Shown: positions 1 to 6,937, numbered from the stretch's first letter. The stretch: DNA of 41,346 nucleotides from Bacillus sp. SKDU12 (GCF_010093085.1 NZ_MSRC01000014.1:1-41346); one strand, 5' to 3'. Numbers and translations: made by a program. The notes: generated by a model from the sequence alone, not told the origin.

Positions 1-44
1 TCGAAACCATATTTCAAATGAGATGCATACCGGTCGCAAACCAA
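1..44. other. attL, left prophage-host junction (serine integrase half-site)
   Basis: A self-complementary ATGCAT core lies at 23-28. The prophage-side arm at 29-44 ends in TCGCAAACCAA (34-44), which recurs as an exact inverted copy at 41303-41313 beside the other ATGCAT core (41319-41324). Inverted prophage-side arms around a short directly repeated core are what a serine-integrase attP leaves after integration, because the P and P' arms are imperfect inverted repeats. Bases 1-22 should be host DNA (the B arm). Too little host sequence is present to name the target locus. Confidence 0.7.
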
Positions 45-68
45 GAGCCCTTTAGAGGCTCTTTTTTT
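44..68 (+). terminator. Rightward terminator just inside attL
   Basis: Stem AGAGCC (44-49) pairs with GGCTCT (57-62), followed by a run of seven T on the plus strand. In the lysogen it blocks host transcription from entering the leftward immunity genes. In the excised circle it would lie directly downstream of attP and so terminate the integrase transcript. Confidence 0.7.
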
Positions 69-543
69 ATATGATGAGTCGTTTTTTATTGAAGTACATA
101 TTGATGCGGGTCATCGCAAATGACTCTGGTACCTTGAAGGCATCGGCAATAACTTGAGCTGCGACGTATTGATTACGGGGGATGTCAATTATTCGGAGCA
201 TGAAAGTAGGTATACAAAAGTGATAAGCAAAATAATTGGCCTGGTACTCTAAATAACGTTTCCACGAAGCGGGCATGATCTTATCATCGTTCATGTGTCT
301 AAAATCGTGGCAAACTTCATGAGCAAAATCCAGCCACTGTTCCTGTCGTGTCTTTCGTGAATCTAAAATAATTGTATACATGCCATTGAATCGCAAAGCA
401 AAGCTCGTATCTGGATTGTAAGCAATTAAGATGTCCAGTGCTTCCGCAATGCGATCAAAATTAATTTCCTCTGGCCTTGTAATGTTGATGTCTCTATATA
501 ACTGTTCAATCCAATCTTCTAAATGACTGTTCGTATACCTCAA
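67..543 (-). CDS. ImmA/IrrE-family metallopeptidase
   Basis: The 158-aa protein has the zinc-protease motif HEVCH at residues 75-79 and a downstream Glu (E99 in LEYQAN), the expected third metal ligand. In ICEBs1, ImmA cleaves the ImmR repressor to lift immunity, and the same role is inferred here towards the repressor at 1896-2276. Initiation is at TTG (541-543), preceded by GGGGGT (complement of 552-557). No ATG near the start fits. It is the last gene of the leftward group. Unlike ICEBs1, where immR and immA are adjacent, two cargo genes and about 1.3 kb separate it from the repressor. Confidence 0.88.
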   Translation of the reverse strand: MRYTNSHLEDWIEQLYRDINITRPEEINFDRIAEALDILIAYNPDTSFALRFNGMYTIILDSRKTRQEQWLDFAHEVCHDFRHMNDDKIMPASWKRYLEYQANYFAYHFCIPTFMLRIIDIPRNQYVAAQVIADAFKVPESFAMTRINMYFNKKRLII

Positions 544-579
544 GATGTCATACCCCCTGAAACGATTGATTGTATTGTT

Positions 580-585
580 ATTATA
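580..585 (-). promoter_or_regulatory. -10 element for the ImmA-like gene
   Basis: The minus strand reads TATAAT here, 37 bases before the TTG start. No convincing -35 at 16-18 bp is visible, so the promoter is weak or activated. An imperfect LexA-box-like palindrome (CAAAC-4N-GTTCT) lies upstream at 647-660. It misses both outer consensus bases, so I do not call it. Confidence 0.4.
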
Positions 586-671
586 GGAAAAAATCCTTCT
601 TTCATAGCTGTGAATTAATCCAATTGTCTATTGGTAAATATAAAAGCAAACGTACGTTCTTATTTTGGTGT

Positions 672-697
672 GAAAGAAAAGCCCTTTGAAGGGCTCT
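672..697 (-). terminator. Leftward terminator after the DUF4064 gene
   Basis: Near-perfect stem AGCCCTT/AAGGGCT (680-695), followed on the minus strand by TTTTCTTTC. It ends the lipoprotein-DUF4064 unit and separates it from the ImmA-like gene, which therefore needs its own promoter. Confidence 0.75.
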
Positions 698-700
698 TCG

Positions 701-1048
701 TTACGCTGCTGTTGTCTGAGATTTGTCTTTTCTAACGAGTCCCATGATACCAGGGATAATAAGAAGTACAGCAGGAAGTAAGTAGAATAAAGAAATACAA
801 ATTATGCCACCGACACCGGAAATTATGAGTAAAATTCCACCTAGCTTTCCTTTCTTTCTAACAATTACAGAAGCAACAATACCAAGGATGGAGAGGAAGA
901 TAGCGCCCCAACCTAAACCGATGATTTCACTTGTGCCAGATGAGTTAAAAGAGGCGTCAAGACCACCAATGATTAACGCCAAAAAGGCTCCAATAAATCC
1001 AAAAATTCCACCAATCAGACCTAAAACAAATTCAGTTGTTCTTTTCAT
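701..1048 (-). CDS. DUF4064 small membrane protein (cargo candidate)
   Basis: The 115-aa protein is largely hydrophobic with about four membrane segments (roughly residues 5-30, 42-63, 70-88 and 90-106) and short charged loops (RKKGK, RKDK). The N-terminus (MKRTTEFVLG then a Gly-rich helix) is typical of DUF4064, a family common in Bacillus and Listeria genomes and prophages with no assigned function. It follows the lipoprotein gene by 11 bases, so both are probably one transcript. Placement between repressor and ImmA suggests a lysogenic-conversion gene acting at the cell envelope, for example in superinfection exclusion. That function is inference only. Confidence 0.75.
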   Translation of the reverse strand: MKRTTEFVLGLIGGIFGFIGAFLALIIGGLDASFNSSGTSEIIGLGWGAIFLSILGIVASVIVRKKGKLGGILLIISGVGGIICISLFYLLPAVLLIIPGIMGLVRKDKSQTTAA

Positions 1049-1059
1049 TTCAATTCTCC

Positions 1060-1581
1060 TTACTTAACTGGTACTTTGATTGTTACTGCTTTATTATTCA
1101 TGAAGTCATCAGTTGTAACATCACCGAAGTTCAATTTGATTTCTTTAACGCTATTAACATCAATTTCTTTTCCGTCAGGAGCTGAAAACTCAAGAACTCC
1201 TTCTTGTTTAACGCCGCCTTGAACTTCACCGCCAACTTCTCCATCAGTCAAGAACATGTTTGCCGATAACTGCATGCTGCCAATAACTGCATTTCCTTGA
1301 TCTGGATAAAAATTAAGAACCTTGTCAGTAGTATTCTCAATGTTTATTCCAACGTTTATCTTGTCTTTCATGATCTTTATATCGCCTAGATTAACCTTCA
1401 TTCCAAGAGCTTCAGCAGATTGTTTGCTCGCATCGAATTTTTTAGAGCCGTCATCTTTAGTCTCTTCAGTTTTTTTGTCTTTTGAATCACTACTCCCTGT
1501 AGAGACATCGTCTGTCGAGCTACATGCTGCTAACGCAAGTGATAGCCCTAAAGACATGAATAAAACGAAAAACTTTTTCAA
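1060..1581 (-). CDS. Lipoprotein with DUF4352/DUF5067-like domain
   Basis: The 173-aa protein has a lipoprotein signal peptide (MKKFF, hydrophobic core) with lipobox LAAC and Cys20 as the lipidation site. An acidic, Ser/Thr/Lys-rich linker (residues 21-55) leads to a beta-rich domain with alternating hydrophobics, resembling the Ig-like DUF4352/DUF5067 group of exported Bacillus lipoproteins. Translation starts at TTG with GGGGG seven bases upstream. It is expected on the outer face of the membrane. It is probably co-transcribed with the DUF4064 gene, and the two may form one envelope-modifying unit. No substrate can be assigned. Confidence 0.8.
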   Translation of the reverse strand: MKKFFVLFMSLGLSLALAACSSTDDVSTGSSDSKDKKTEETKDDGSKKFDASKQSAEALGMKVNLGDIKIMKDKINVGINIENTTDKVLNFYPDQGNAVIGSMQLSANMFLTDGEVGGEVQGGVKQEGVLEFSAPDGKEIDVNSVKEIKLNFGDVTTDDFMNNKAVTIKVPVK

Positions 1582-1895
1582 CCTAATTCCCCCAGTTCAT
1601 AAATTAGAATACCTATTAATAATCGGTTAAAACTGACAAAAATTCAAGAGGATTTCCCCAAAAATGTTAATAGATTCATAAAATTCCCGAGGGTGAAGTT
1701 GGTGAATTAGCTTAATTGATCACCTCAAAATTTGAGGTTGAATGTAGAAACAACCTCACGCATCACCTCAATTTTTGAGATTGAAATGGTTTCAGCTGAA
1801 TAGTTTACCTCAAATTTTGCGGCGAAGTGTTCAGTATTAATTAAACTAAACAAAACAATAATAATAAATAAAGATAAAGAGATTATTATGTGTAA
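1582..1895. other. Non-coding interval between repressor and lipoprotein genes
   Basis: No convincing ORF is present in this 314-bp AT-rich stretch. It must hold the leftward promoter for the lipoprotein gene, but I see only a weak candidate (TTGTCA on the minus strand near 1645 with no good -10). Its striking content is the three-palindrome array at 1723-1822, described separately. Confidence 0.6.
1723..1822. repeat. Three phased 15-bp palindromes (operator array)
   Basis: Site 1 (1723-1737) is CCTCAAAATTTGAGG, a perfect palindrome about its central base. Site 2 (1766-1780) is CCTCAATTTTTGAGA. Site 3 (1808-1822) is CCTCAAATTTTGCGG. Start-to-start distances are 43 and 42 bp, four turns of B-DNA, so all sites face the same side. 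Flanks are also shared (CA before and TTGAA after sites 1 and 2), and a half-site ACCTCA sits near 1754. The sites do not match the TTGTTGCAA operators of the switch, so a different DNA-binding protein is implied. Confidence 0.75.
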
Positions 1896-2276
1896 TTATT
1901 TTTTGTTTCCGTTTTTTATATCTCCGGGTTGTCTACCTGATTTTAGTTGATCAGCAATAATTCTTTGAGCTGCCTCTAAAATTGAAGCTGTTATTTTCCC
2001 GTCAGCAGCAGCTATCAGAGTATCAGGATCTTCAAGAATCTTTCTTGCTTCTTCGTTGAAGATTTTATCTTGAGTCTCTTTGTTTTCGCCTCTAAGTAAG
2101 AAGTCGATTGAAACATCGAAATAATCAGCAATCTTTATAAGAAGATCATAATTAGGTTCTCGGGTACCTAATTCATATTGCGATAAAGCAGATCGTGTAA
2201 TATTTAGCTTTTTAGCTAAACCTTCTTGTGTTAGTCCATCTTGTTTTCTCAAAGAAGTTATTCTTTTACCAAGCAT
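1896..2276 (-). CDS. CI/ImmR-like XRE-family repressor
   Basis: The 126-aa protein has an N-terminal HTH_3 domain (residues 4-58: LGKRITSLRK, LTQEGLAKKL, SALSQYE) followed by a linker and a C-terminal helix with LIAAADGKIT and a charged tail. This size and architecture fit ImmR/YqaE-type repressors, which are cleaved by ImmA-like proteases rather than by RecA-stimulated self-cleavage. The start at ATG 2276 is chosen because AGGTGA lies just upstream. An in-frame ATG at 2303 lacks a ribosome site. It is transcribed leftward from the switch, divergent from the Cro-like gene, and probably binds the sites at 2327-2418. Confidence 0.88.
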   Translation of the reverse strand: MLGKRITSLRKQDGLTQEGLAKKLNITRSALSQYELGTREPNYDLLIKIADYFDVSIDFLLRGENKETQDKIFNEEARKILEDPDTLIAAADGKITASILEAAQRIIADQLKSGRQPGDIKNGNKK

Positions 2277-2311
2277 AAAATCACCTACTTTCACTATGAA
2301 CAACCACTATT

Positions 2312-2317
2312 ATTATA
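2312..2317 (-). promoter_or_regulatory. Leftward repressor promoter (-10)
   Basis: The minus strand reads TATAAT, 35 bases before the ATG at 2276. The -35 region (near 2335-2340) is poor, as is usual for a repressor-maintenance promoter. The palindrome at 2327-2352 overlaps the -35 region, so repressor bound there could activate or autorepress. Confidence 0.6.
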
Positions 2318-2326
2318 CGCCACACA

Positions 2327-2352
2327 TTGTAGCAAAAATATATTTGCAACAA
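2327..2352. promoter_or_regulatory. Operator palindrome of the immunity switch
   Basis: TTGTAGCAAA (2327-2336), a 6-bp spacer, then TTTGCAACAA (2343-2352): an inverted repeat with nine of ten positions matching. The shared half-site is TTGTTGCAA. It lies between the divergent promoters, on the repressor-promoter side. Confidence 0.7.
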
Positions 2353-2368
2353 AATGAGCCGAAAATTA

Positions 2369-2397
2369 TTGACAGCCACAATTTGTTGCATTAGAAT
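2369..2397 (+). promoter_or_regulatory. Rightward early promoter (PR)
   Basis: TTGACA (2369-2374), a 17-bp spacer and TAGAAT (2392-2397): a near-consensus SigA promoter driving the Cro-like gene and the early operon. Operator half-sites overlap it. Confidence 0.85.
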
Positions 2398-2418
2398 GAA
2401 GTCAACAACTTGTTACGA
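2381..2418. promoter_or_regulatory. Additional operator half-sites in the rightward promoter
   Basis: TTGTTGCA (2383-2390) sits inside the -35/-10 spacer of the rightward promoter. A related palindrome AACAACTTGTT (2404-2414, continuing into TTGTTAC) lies over the expected transcription start. Repressor on these would exclude RNA polymerase. Confidence 0.55.
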
Positions 2419-2445
2419 TATGTGGCAAACGGAGGTGTGAATCAA

Positions 2446-2697
2446 ATGAGTAAAATAAATAGTCGGCAGCTACTAACAGCTTTAAGAAAAAGAGAAGGCT
2501 CTCAGTCTTTAGTTTCTAAAAAGCTAGGAATTTCTCGACAATACTTATCGGCAATGGAGATTGGAGACAGAAACCCAGGTGTTAAGCTAATGGTTAAAAT
2601 GTCAAATCACTTCAACGAAAAGGCTGAAAAGTTGTTCCCAGACCTTTTTTTTGAAGAGGATTGCCACAAAACGAAACAAAAATCCCACACAGCATAG
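2446..2697 (+). CDS. Cro-like XRE-family regulator
   Basis: This 83-aa protein is essentially one HTH domain (LLTALRKREG, SLVSKKLGIS, QYLSAMEIGDR), the first product of the rightward promoter and divergent from the repressor. By position and size it is the Cro counterpart, expected to bind the same operators and shut off repressor synthesis. GGAGGTG (2431-2437) eight bases upstream selects ATG 2446. The C-terminus (residues 65-83) is charged and probably flexible. Confidence 0.85.
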   Translation: MSKINSRQLLTALRKREGSQSLVSKKLGISRQYLSAMEIGDRNPGVKLMVKMSNHFNEKAEKLFPDLFFEEDCHKTKQKSHTA

Positions 2698-2757
2698 GGA
2701 GTGAAAATATGGTTAGTCCAACCGTCCAACACGAATACACTGACGTGAGGTGATCAC

Positions 2758-2898
2758 ATGGCGAAACAAACTAAGAAAAAAACAACAAACATCAAGATGG
2801 GCAAAGAATATTACGGAACGATGGACAGAGAAGAGTGTTTCCGTAAAGCTCTTGAGCCGTACTTCACTTCTAAAAAAGAATTAAGGCTTCACGCTTAA
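2758..2898 (+). CDS. Small basic early protein (46 aa)
   Basis: An ORF of 46 codons with GAGGTG five bases before ATG. It encodes a Lys-rich N-terminus (MAKQTKKKTT) and a helical acidic/basic C-terminus with EECFRKALEPYF. It lies in the early operon between the Cro-like and Rha genes. I do not recognise the family. Early position and charge would fit a small nucleic-acid-binding or regulatory protein, which is only inference. Confidence 0.65.
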   Translation: MAKQTKKKTTNIKMGKEYYGTMDREECFRKALEPYFTSKKELRLHA

Positions 2899-2944
2899 TA
2901 TTCTGCTTCACCTTTTTTTGGTGGACAAGCAAGGAGGTAACAGC

Positions 2945-3691
2945 ATGAATCAAATTGTTTTTATTGAAGGCAACCAAGCCGTAACTGACAGCCTGACAGT
3001 GGCTGATGTATTCGGAAAACGTCACGACACAGTTCTGCGAGACATTGAAGTTCAAATTGAAAAAATTCAACAAGCCGGCGAAAAGGAATTCTCACTCCAC
3101 AACTTTGCGGAGTCAACTTATGAGAATGGGCGCGGCCGAGAATATCGCAAATACAATTTAACAGAAGATGCATTCACATTGGTTGTCATGGCCTATGTAA
3201 CGCCAGAAGCCATGAAAATGAAAATTAGATTTATCAACGAGTTCAAGAGAATGAAAGATTACATTCAACAATTAAATGAACCGTCCTACATGATCGAAGA
3301 TCCAGTTAGCCGGGCAAAGCGATGGATCAGCGAAGAGGAAGAACGGCAGAGACTTGAACAAACAGTGAAAATTCAGGAACCATTGGTCAACTTTGCACAG
3401 AGTTGCATGGCGGCTGAAAAATCATTGCTTGTGAGAGAACTGGCAAAGCTTGCTTCGAAAAACGGCATCATGATTGGTGAAAAGCGACTGTTTCAGAAGC
3501 TGCGCGAATGGAAGATGATCATGGCCAAAAAGAATGAGCCATACCAGGAATACATTGAGCGAGGTTTCTTTGAGATCGCACAGGGGGTGCGCCAAGTAAA
3601 CGGGACGCCGAAATCCTGGCTGACAATGCGCATCACTCCGAAGGGACAAGCCTTCATCATCAATAAGCTGAAAAAACAGCAAGCCAGCTAG
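2945..3691 (+). CDS. Rha-family antirepressor with C-terminal KilA-C/ANT domain
   Basis: The 248-aa protein has an N-terminal Rha domain (residues 5-105: [42 protein letters not shown]) followed by a coiled linker and a C-terminal ANT/KilAC winged-helix domain (150-245: [40 protein letters not shown]). Proteins of this type act as phage regulators or antirepressors in temperate phages. AAGGAGGT just upstream fixes ATG 2945. It sits early in the operon, as expected for a protein that tips the lysis-lysogeny decision. Confidence 0.9.
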   Translation: MNQIVFIEGNQAVTDSLTVADVFGKRHDTVLRDIEVQIEKIQQAGEKEFSLHNFAESTYENGRGREYRKYNLTEDAFTLVVMAYVTPEAMKMKIRFINEFKRMKDYIQQLNEPSYMIEDPVSRAKRWISEEEERQRLEQTVKIQEPLVNFAQSCMAAEKSLLVRELAKLASKNGIMIGEKRLFQKLREWKMIMAKKNEPYQEYIERGFFEIAQGVRQVNGTPKSWLTMRITPKGQAFIINKLKKQQAS

Positions 3692-3747
3692 TTCCTTCAT
3701 TATTTAAATTTTACCAGTTAAAACTAAATATATCAGGGGGCAAACAT

Positions 3748-4317
3748 ATGTCGAACAATCCATACAATATGGACAATTTACCAAGCATTCTCAGGCGAGA
3801 ACGCAAAAGGGCAGGATTGTCGCAGTATCAAATTGGCAAGGTGATTGGGAATAGAGATCAATCGTATGTCTCCAATGTGGAAAACGGTATTTTTCCTCTT
3901 ACGCCTGATCTGTGTATCAAGTGGTTTGAAACTTGCGGAGCCTATGAACATATTGATCTCGTACATTTCTTGTTTAAGCTTCATCCGACAGCAGCGGCGC
4001 CTATTGATCCGGCATTAAATGAGAGCGCAAGCAGCGCGGTTATCAATATGATTCATCAACTTGAAGAAGCATTACAAGCTACAAGGCATCTTGCACGATG
4101 GTTGGCAAATGACCGGCCAGGCAGAACCGGAGAACTACCGATGAATGAAATCAAGCAAATTTTTGATTTGATACCAGCAAACAAAACACTCATTTACTCA
4201 CTAGTTCGGAACTACGGTTTGAAGATGCCTGAATTGGCTGACAGGTGGACGCGCAAAGCGTTAATGGATCAGGTTGCAATGTCAAAACAAGAAGAAAGAA
4301 AGGCGGTATTAGTATGA
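3748..4317 (+). CDS. XRE-family transcriptional regulator (YqaG position)
   Basis: The 189-aa protein has an N-terminal HTH (residues 10-65: [29 protein letters not shown]) and a longer helical C-terminal region with no familiar domain ([10 protein letters not shown] near 154-163 is conserved-looking). GGGGGC lies before the ATG. It ends in an ATGA overlap with the YqaH-like gene. In skin an XRE gene, yqaG, holds the same place upstream of yqaH-yqaI-yqaJ-yqaK. The protein probably regulates early genes, with the C-terminus mediating oligomerisation. The second part is inference. Confidence 0.8.
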   Translation: MSNNPYNMDNLPSILRRERKRAGLSQYQIGKVIGNRDQSYVSNVENGIFPLTPDLCIKWFETCGAYEHIDLVHFLFKLHPTAAAPIDPALNESASSAVINMIHQLEEALQATRHLARWLANDRPGRTGELPMNEIKQIFDLIPANKTLIYSLVRNYGLKMPELADRWTRKALMDQVAMSKQEERKAVLV

Positions 4318-4571
4318 AAACCAATCAATTTTTAAAGGCAGATGTAGAGTCAGCTACAAGAAAAATTAACTCAGCGGAAGAGCTTTCAATCATGTTGTTA
4401 GAGGCTTTGCGTGATGGAGATTACGAAGAGGCTATGAGTCTAGCTGGAAGCATCAAAGTTCTTTCTGAGGATATCAGCCGTATGGAAAATAAAGGACGAT
4501 TACATGAAACTGTTCTGAAAATGCAACAGCGTGGAATCAATTTGGCAGTGATAAGTAGGTATGTGCGATGA
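4314..4571 (+). CDS. yqaH: YqaH-like protein
   Basis: The 85-aa, all-helical protein ([21 protein letters not shown]) starts at an ATG inside the stop of the preceding gene, with AAAGGCGG upstream. Its length and its position directly before the clear YqaI homologue match skin YqaH. Skin YqaH is reported to bind DnaA and Spo0A and to block host replication initiation. I infer the same host-takeover role from synteny and length. Sequence identity was not measured, so function is less certain than family. Confidence 0.65.
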   Translation: MKTNQFLKADVESATRKINSAEELSIMLLEALRDGDYEEAMSLAGSIKVLSEDISRMENKGRLHETVLKMQQRGINLAVISRYVR

Positions 4572-4771
4572 GCGTCGAAAACCCAATGATTCTGAACAAC
4601 TGGCACGACAGGCTGACTGAGCCGGAAACGCAAAAGGATTTTTTCGGGGATGAAGTTACGCCAGTCGATGATTACGTGATAGATAACGCTGAGGGTGAAG
4701 TCATCTTGAGAGAAAACCTTGAGCGGTACTTAAAGGAGCATCTTGGTTTTGAATTTAAAAATGAGCAATAA
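4568..4771 (+). CDS. yqaI: YqaI homologue
   Basis: The 67-aa protein contains NNWHD, GDEVTPVDDYVID and ILRENLERYLKE, which I recognise from B. subtilis skin YqaI, a small protein of known structure but unknown biochemical function. The protein is acidic. The start overlaps the end of the YqaH-like gene by 4 bases. It belongs to the early operon upstream of the recombination genes. Confidence 0.88.
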   Translation: MSVENPMILNNWHDRLTEPETQKDFFGDEVTPVDDYVIDNAEGEVILRENLERYLKEHLGFEFKNEQ

Positions 4772-4860
4772 AAAAGCCCACTCTGGCAAGTGGACTTAAT
4801 TAAAGGCTATTTGAAAACTCATATAACAATATTCTACCAGATAGCCTCAAGAAAATCAAT
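4772..4860 (+). promoter_or_regulatory. Structured leader between yqaI and the next gene
   Basis: Two stem-loops fill the gap. One is an interrupted stem around CCACT/AGTGG (4775-4796) with few trailing T. The other is GGCTAT (4805-4810) pairing with ATAGCC (4841-4846) across a 30-base AT-rich loop. No ORF is convincing. It may attenuate or stabilise the early transcript. Confidence 0.35.
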
Positions 4861-4873
4861 GGAGGTTTTATAC

Positions 4874-5062
4874 ATGGCTAAAGCAGTAAAAGTGGAATTC
4901 AGCGAGCGTGCGGAGGATCAGCAACGTTTGAGACAGGTCGGCGGTTCAATTGTATTCGCCAAAACCGGTAAAGCGCAGTTTAGTTTCCCTTCTATGGATC
5001 ACTACCGGGAATGGCAGCGGCTTGGTGCAGAAGCATACAAGAGAAAGGTAGGGATTCTCTGA
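4874..5062 (+). CDS. Small early protein (62 aa), YqdA position
   Basis: This small basic protein (AKAVKVEFSERAEDQQRLRQ, SFPSMDHYREWQRLG) has a strong ribosome site, GGAGGT, seven bases before ATG. Its stop overlaps the start of the YqaJ gene (TGATG), implying translational coupling to the recombination module. Skin has a small gene, yqdA, at the same place. I assume correspondence by position only. No catalytic motif is visible. Confidence 0.7.
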   Translation: MAKAVKVEFSERAEDQQRLRQVGGSIVFAKTGKAQFSFPSMDHYREWQRLGAEAYKRKVGIL

Positions 5063-6012
5063 TGCTTGCACAGGTTTACATGCCTACGGACAACATGACG
5101 GAGGATCAATGGCTTGAGGCTCGGCGTGCTGGCATCGGGGGTTCCGATGCTGCGGCAATTGCTGGGCTGAGTAAGTGGAAAACGCCAATGTCAGTTTATC
5201 TGGATAAGCTCGGACAGGCACCTCAAGAGCATATAACCAGTGAGGCGGCATATTGGGGGCATATTCACGAAGAAACCGTTGCCCGGGAATTTTCAAAGAG
5301 GACTGGAAAGAAGGTGCGGCGGCGGAAAGCAATCTTACAGCATCCTGATTACCCGTTTATGCTTGCGAACGTTGATAGATTAGTAGTTGGCGAACGAGCA
5401 GGACTGGAATGCAAAACAGCATCAGAATACTTGAAAGGTGAATGGGACGGCGAGGAGGTGCCGGACGCGTATCTGGTCCAATGTCAGCATTATATGGCTG
5501 TTACCGGGTTGAGCGCTTGGTGGATCGCTGTTCTGATTGGCGGCAACAAGTTCGTTTATAAAAAGGTTGAACGAGACGAAGAGCTCATTGCATACCTGAT
5601 TCAAATTGAACAGGACTTTTGGAAAAACCATGTTGAGAATGAGATCCCTCCTATGTTTGATGGTTCTGAGGCTTCTGCCGAGCTTTTAACGCATATGTAC
5701 CCTGTAGGGTTCGAAGATGAAACAGAGCTTCCTCTGTCGGCAAATAAGCTCATTGAGCAATACAAATCAGCTAAGGATAAGGAGAAAGAAGCCAAAGAAA
5801 GGCTCAAAGAAGCTGAAAACCAATTAAAAGGGATGCTCGGGGAGTATGAGGTAGGCAATGCTGAAAAAGCGCTTGTTACTTGGAAAACCGTTACGACAAA
5901 CCGTTTTGATACAAAAGCATTTGCTGCTGAACACCCTGAGCTCTTTGAAAAATTCAATAAAGTATCGACTCATAGACGATTCAATGTGAAGGAGTTAAAA
6001 GACAATGGCTAA
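5062..6012 (+). CDS. yqaJ: YqaJ-like viral recombinase (5'-3' exonuclease)
   Basis: The 316-aa protein belongs to the YqaJ/lambda-exonuclease PD-(D/E)XK group. The nucleotide-fold signature GIGGSDAAAIAGLS is at residues 24-37. Catalytic acidic residues are D105 and E116-C-K118 (GLECKTAS), followed by YLVQCQHYM (138-145), the helix carrying the conserved Gln/Tyr. The C-terminus (235-316) is a charged coiled coil plus a substrate-binding tail. It degrades one strand of dsDNA ends so that the RecT protein, whose gene overlaps by 8 bases, can anneal the ssDNA. Start ATG 5062 overlaps the preceding stop. Confidence 0.93.
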   Translation: MLAQVYMPTDNMTEDQWLEARRAGIGGSDAAAIAGLSKWKTPMSVYLDKLGQAPQEHITSEAAYWGHIHEETVAREFSKRTGKKVRRRKAILQHPDYPFMLANVDRLVVGERAGLECKTASEYLKGEWDGEEVPDAYLVQCQHYMAVTGLSAWWIAVLIGGNKFVYKKVERDEELIAYLIQIEQDFWKNHVENEIPPMFDGSEASAELLTHMYPVGFEDETELPLSANKLIEQYKSAKDKEKEAKERLKEAENQLKGMLGEYEVGNAEKALVTWKTVTTNRFDTKAFAAEHPELFEKFNKVSTHRRFNVKELKDNG

Positions 6013-6937
6013 AAACGAGGATATCAGAAATAAACTGCAAAACAGAGCAGGCGGCGCGCCTACTGAGAAGCCGCCGACACCAGCTCAAACTATAACGGCA
6101 TATCTAGAAAAAATGGCACCGGAGATCCAAAAAGCATTGCCAGATCACATTAAGCCAGATCGCTTGGCGCGTATTGCATTAACGACAATACGCACTAACC
6201 CGGCACTTTTAGAATGTAGTGTTCCGTCTCTTCTAGGAGCAGTTATGCAGTCAGCTCAATTAGGACTAGAGCCTGGTCTAATTGGTCATTGTTACTTTGT
6301 TCCTTTCTGGAATAACAAAGAAAAAAGGCGCGATGTGCAATTCATCATAGGATACAAAGGAATGATTGACCTTGCAAGACGATCAGGACATATCGAAAGC
6401 ATCTATGCTCATGCCGTTTACGAATCAGATAAATTCGACTACGAACTGGGCTTGCATCCTAAGCTGGTTCATAAGCCGGCTACAGGACAAAGAGGTGAGA
6501 TAACACATGTTTATGCAGTTGCTCACTTCAAAGATGGCGGTTATCAATTCGAGGTGTTCAGCAAAGAAGATATTGAAAAAACACGCAAACGAAGCAAAGC
6601 AAGTGATAACGGACCTTGGCAAACAGACTATGAAGAAATGGCAAAGAAAACAGTCATTCGGAGAATGTGGAAATACCTTCCGATCAGCATAGAAATTCAG
6701 CAACAAGTTGCACAAGATGAGACGGTTCGGAAGGATGTAACAGCAGAAGCTCAATCCGTATATGACGATAATGTTTTAGATTTAGGCGGAAATCAGCTTT
6801 TGAGTGAGCCTGAACAGCCAAATGAAAAACCAAGTGCGCAGGCTGCTGATCCTTTTGACGGTAAGCCTGTAGACATCAGCAAAGATGACCTCCCATTTCC
6901 ATTAAGGTCGGCATCCCCTTCTGTTACAAGTGGCTGA
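6005..6937 (+). CDS. yqaK: RecT-family single-strand annealing protein (YqaK)
   Basis: The 310-aa protein has the RecT core (residues 25-235) with NPALLECSVPSLLGAVMQSA, GLEPGLIGHCYFVPFWN and QFIIGYKGMIDLARRSG. It anneals complementary ssDNA and partners the YqaJ exonuclease encoded just upstream. Many RecT proteins end in an acidic DLPF-type tail. Here DDLPF (near residues 292-296) is followed by an extra 14 residues of low-complexity SASPSVTSG type, which overlap another reading frame (6901-7062). The last residues may therefore be an extension acquired by loss of the ancestral stop. Confidence 0.93.
   Translation: MAKNEDIRNKLQNRAGGAPTEKPPTPAQTITAYLEKMAPEIQKALPDHIKPDRLARIALTTIRTNPALLECSVPSLLGAVMQSAQLGLEPGLIGHCYFVPFWNNKEKRRDVQFIIGYKGMIDLARRSGHIESIYAHAVYESDKFDYELGLHPKLVHKPATGQRGEITHVYAVAHFKDGGYQFEVFSKEDIEKTRKRSKASDNGPWQTDYEEMAKKTVIRRMWKYLPISIEIQQQVAQDETVRKDVTAEAQSVYDDNVLDLGGNQLLSEPEQPNEKPSAQAADPFDGKPVDISKDDLPFPLRSASPSVTSG

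Noticed and set aside
647..660. Second LexA box (CAAAC-4N-GTTCT)
   Set aside because: Both outermost consensus bases are wrong and it is some 60 bp upstream of the only -10 candidate. Kept as a note only.
804..1067. Plus-strand 87-codon frame over the DUF4064 gene
   Set aside because: Pro/Ile-rich antisense shadow of a multi-TM protein.
2709..2753. 14-codon ORF starting ATG 2709
   Set aside because: Too short, with ordinary composition. It is probably only the leader to the 46-aa gene.
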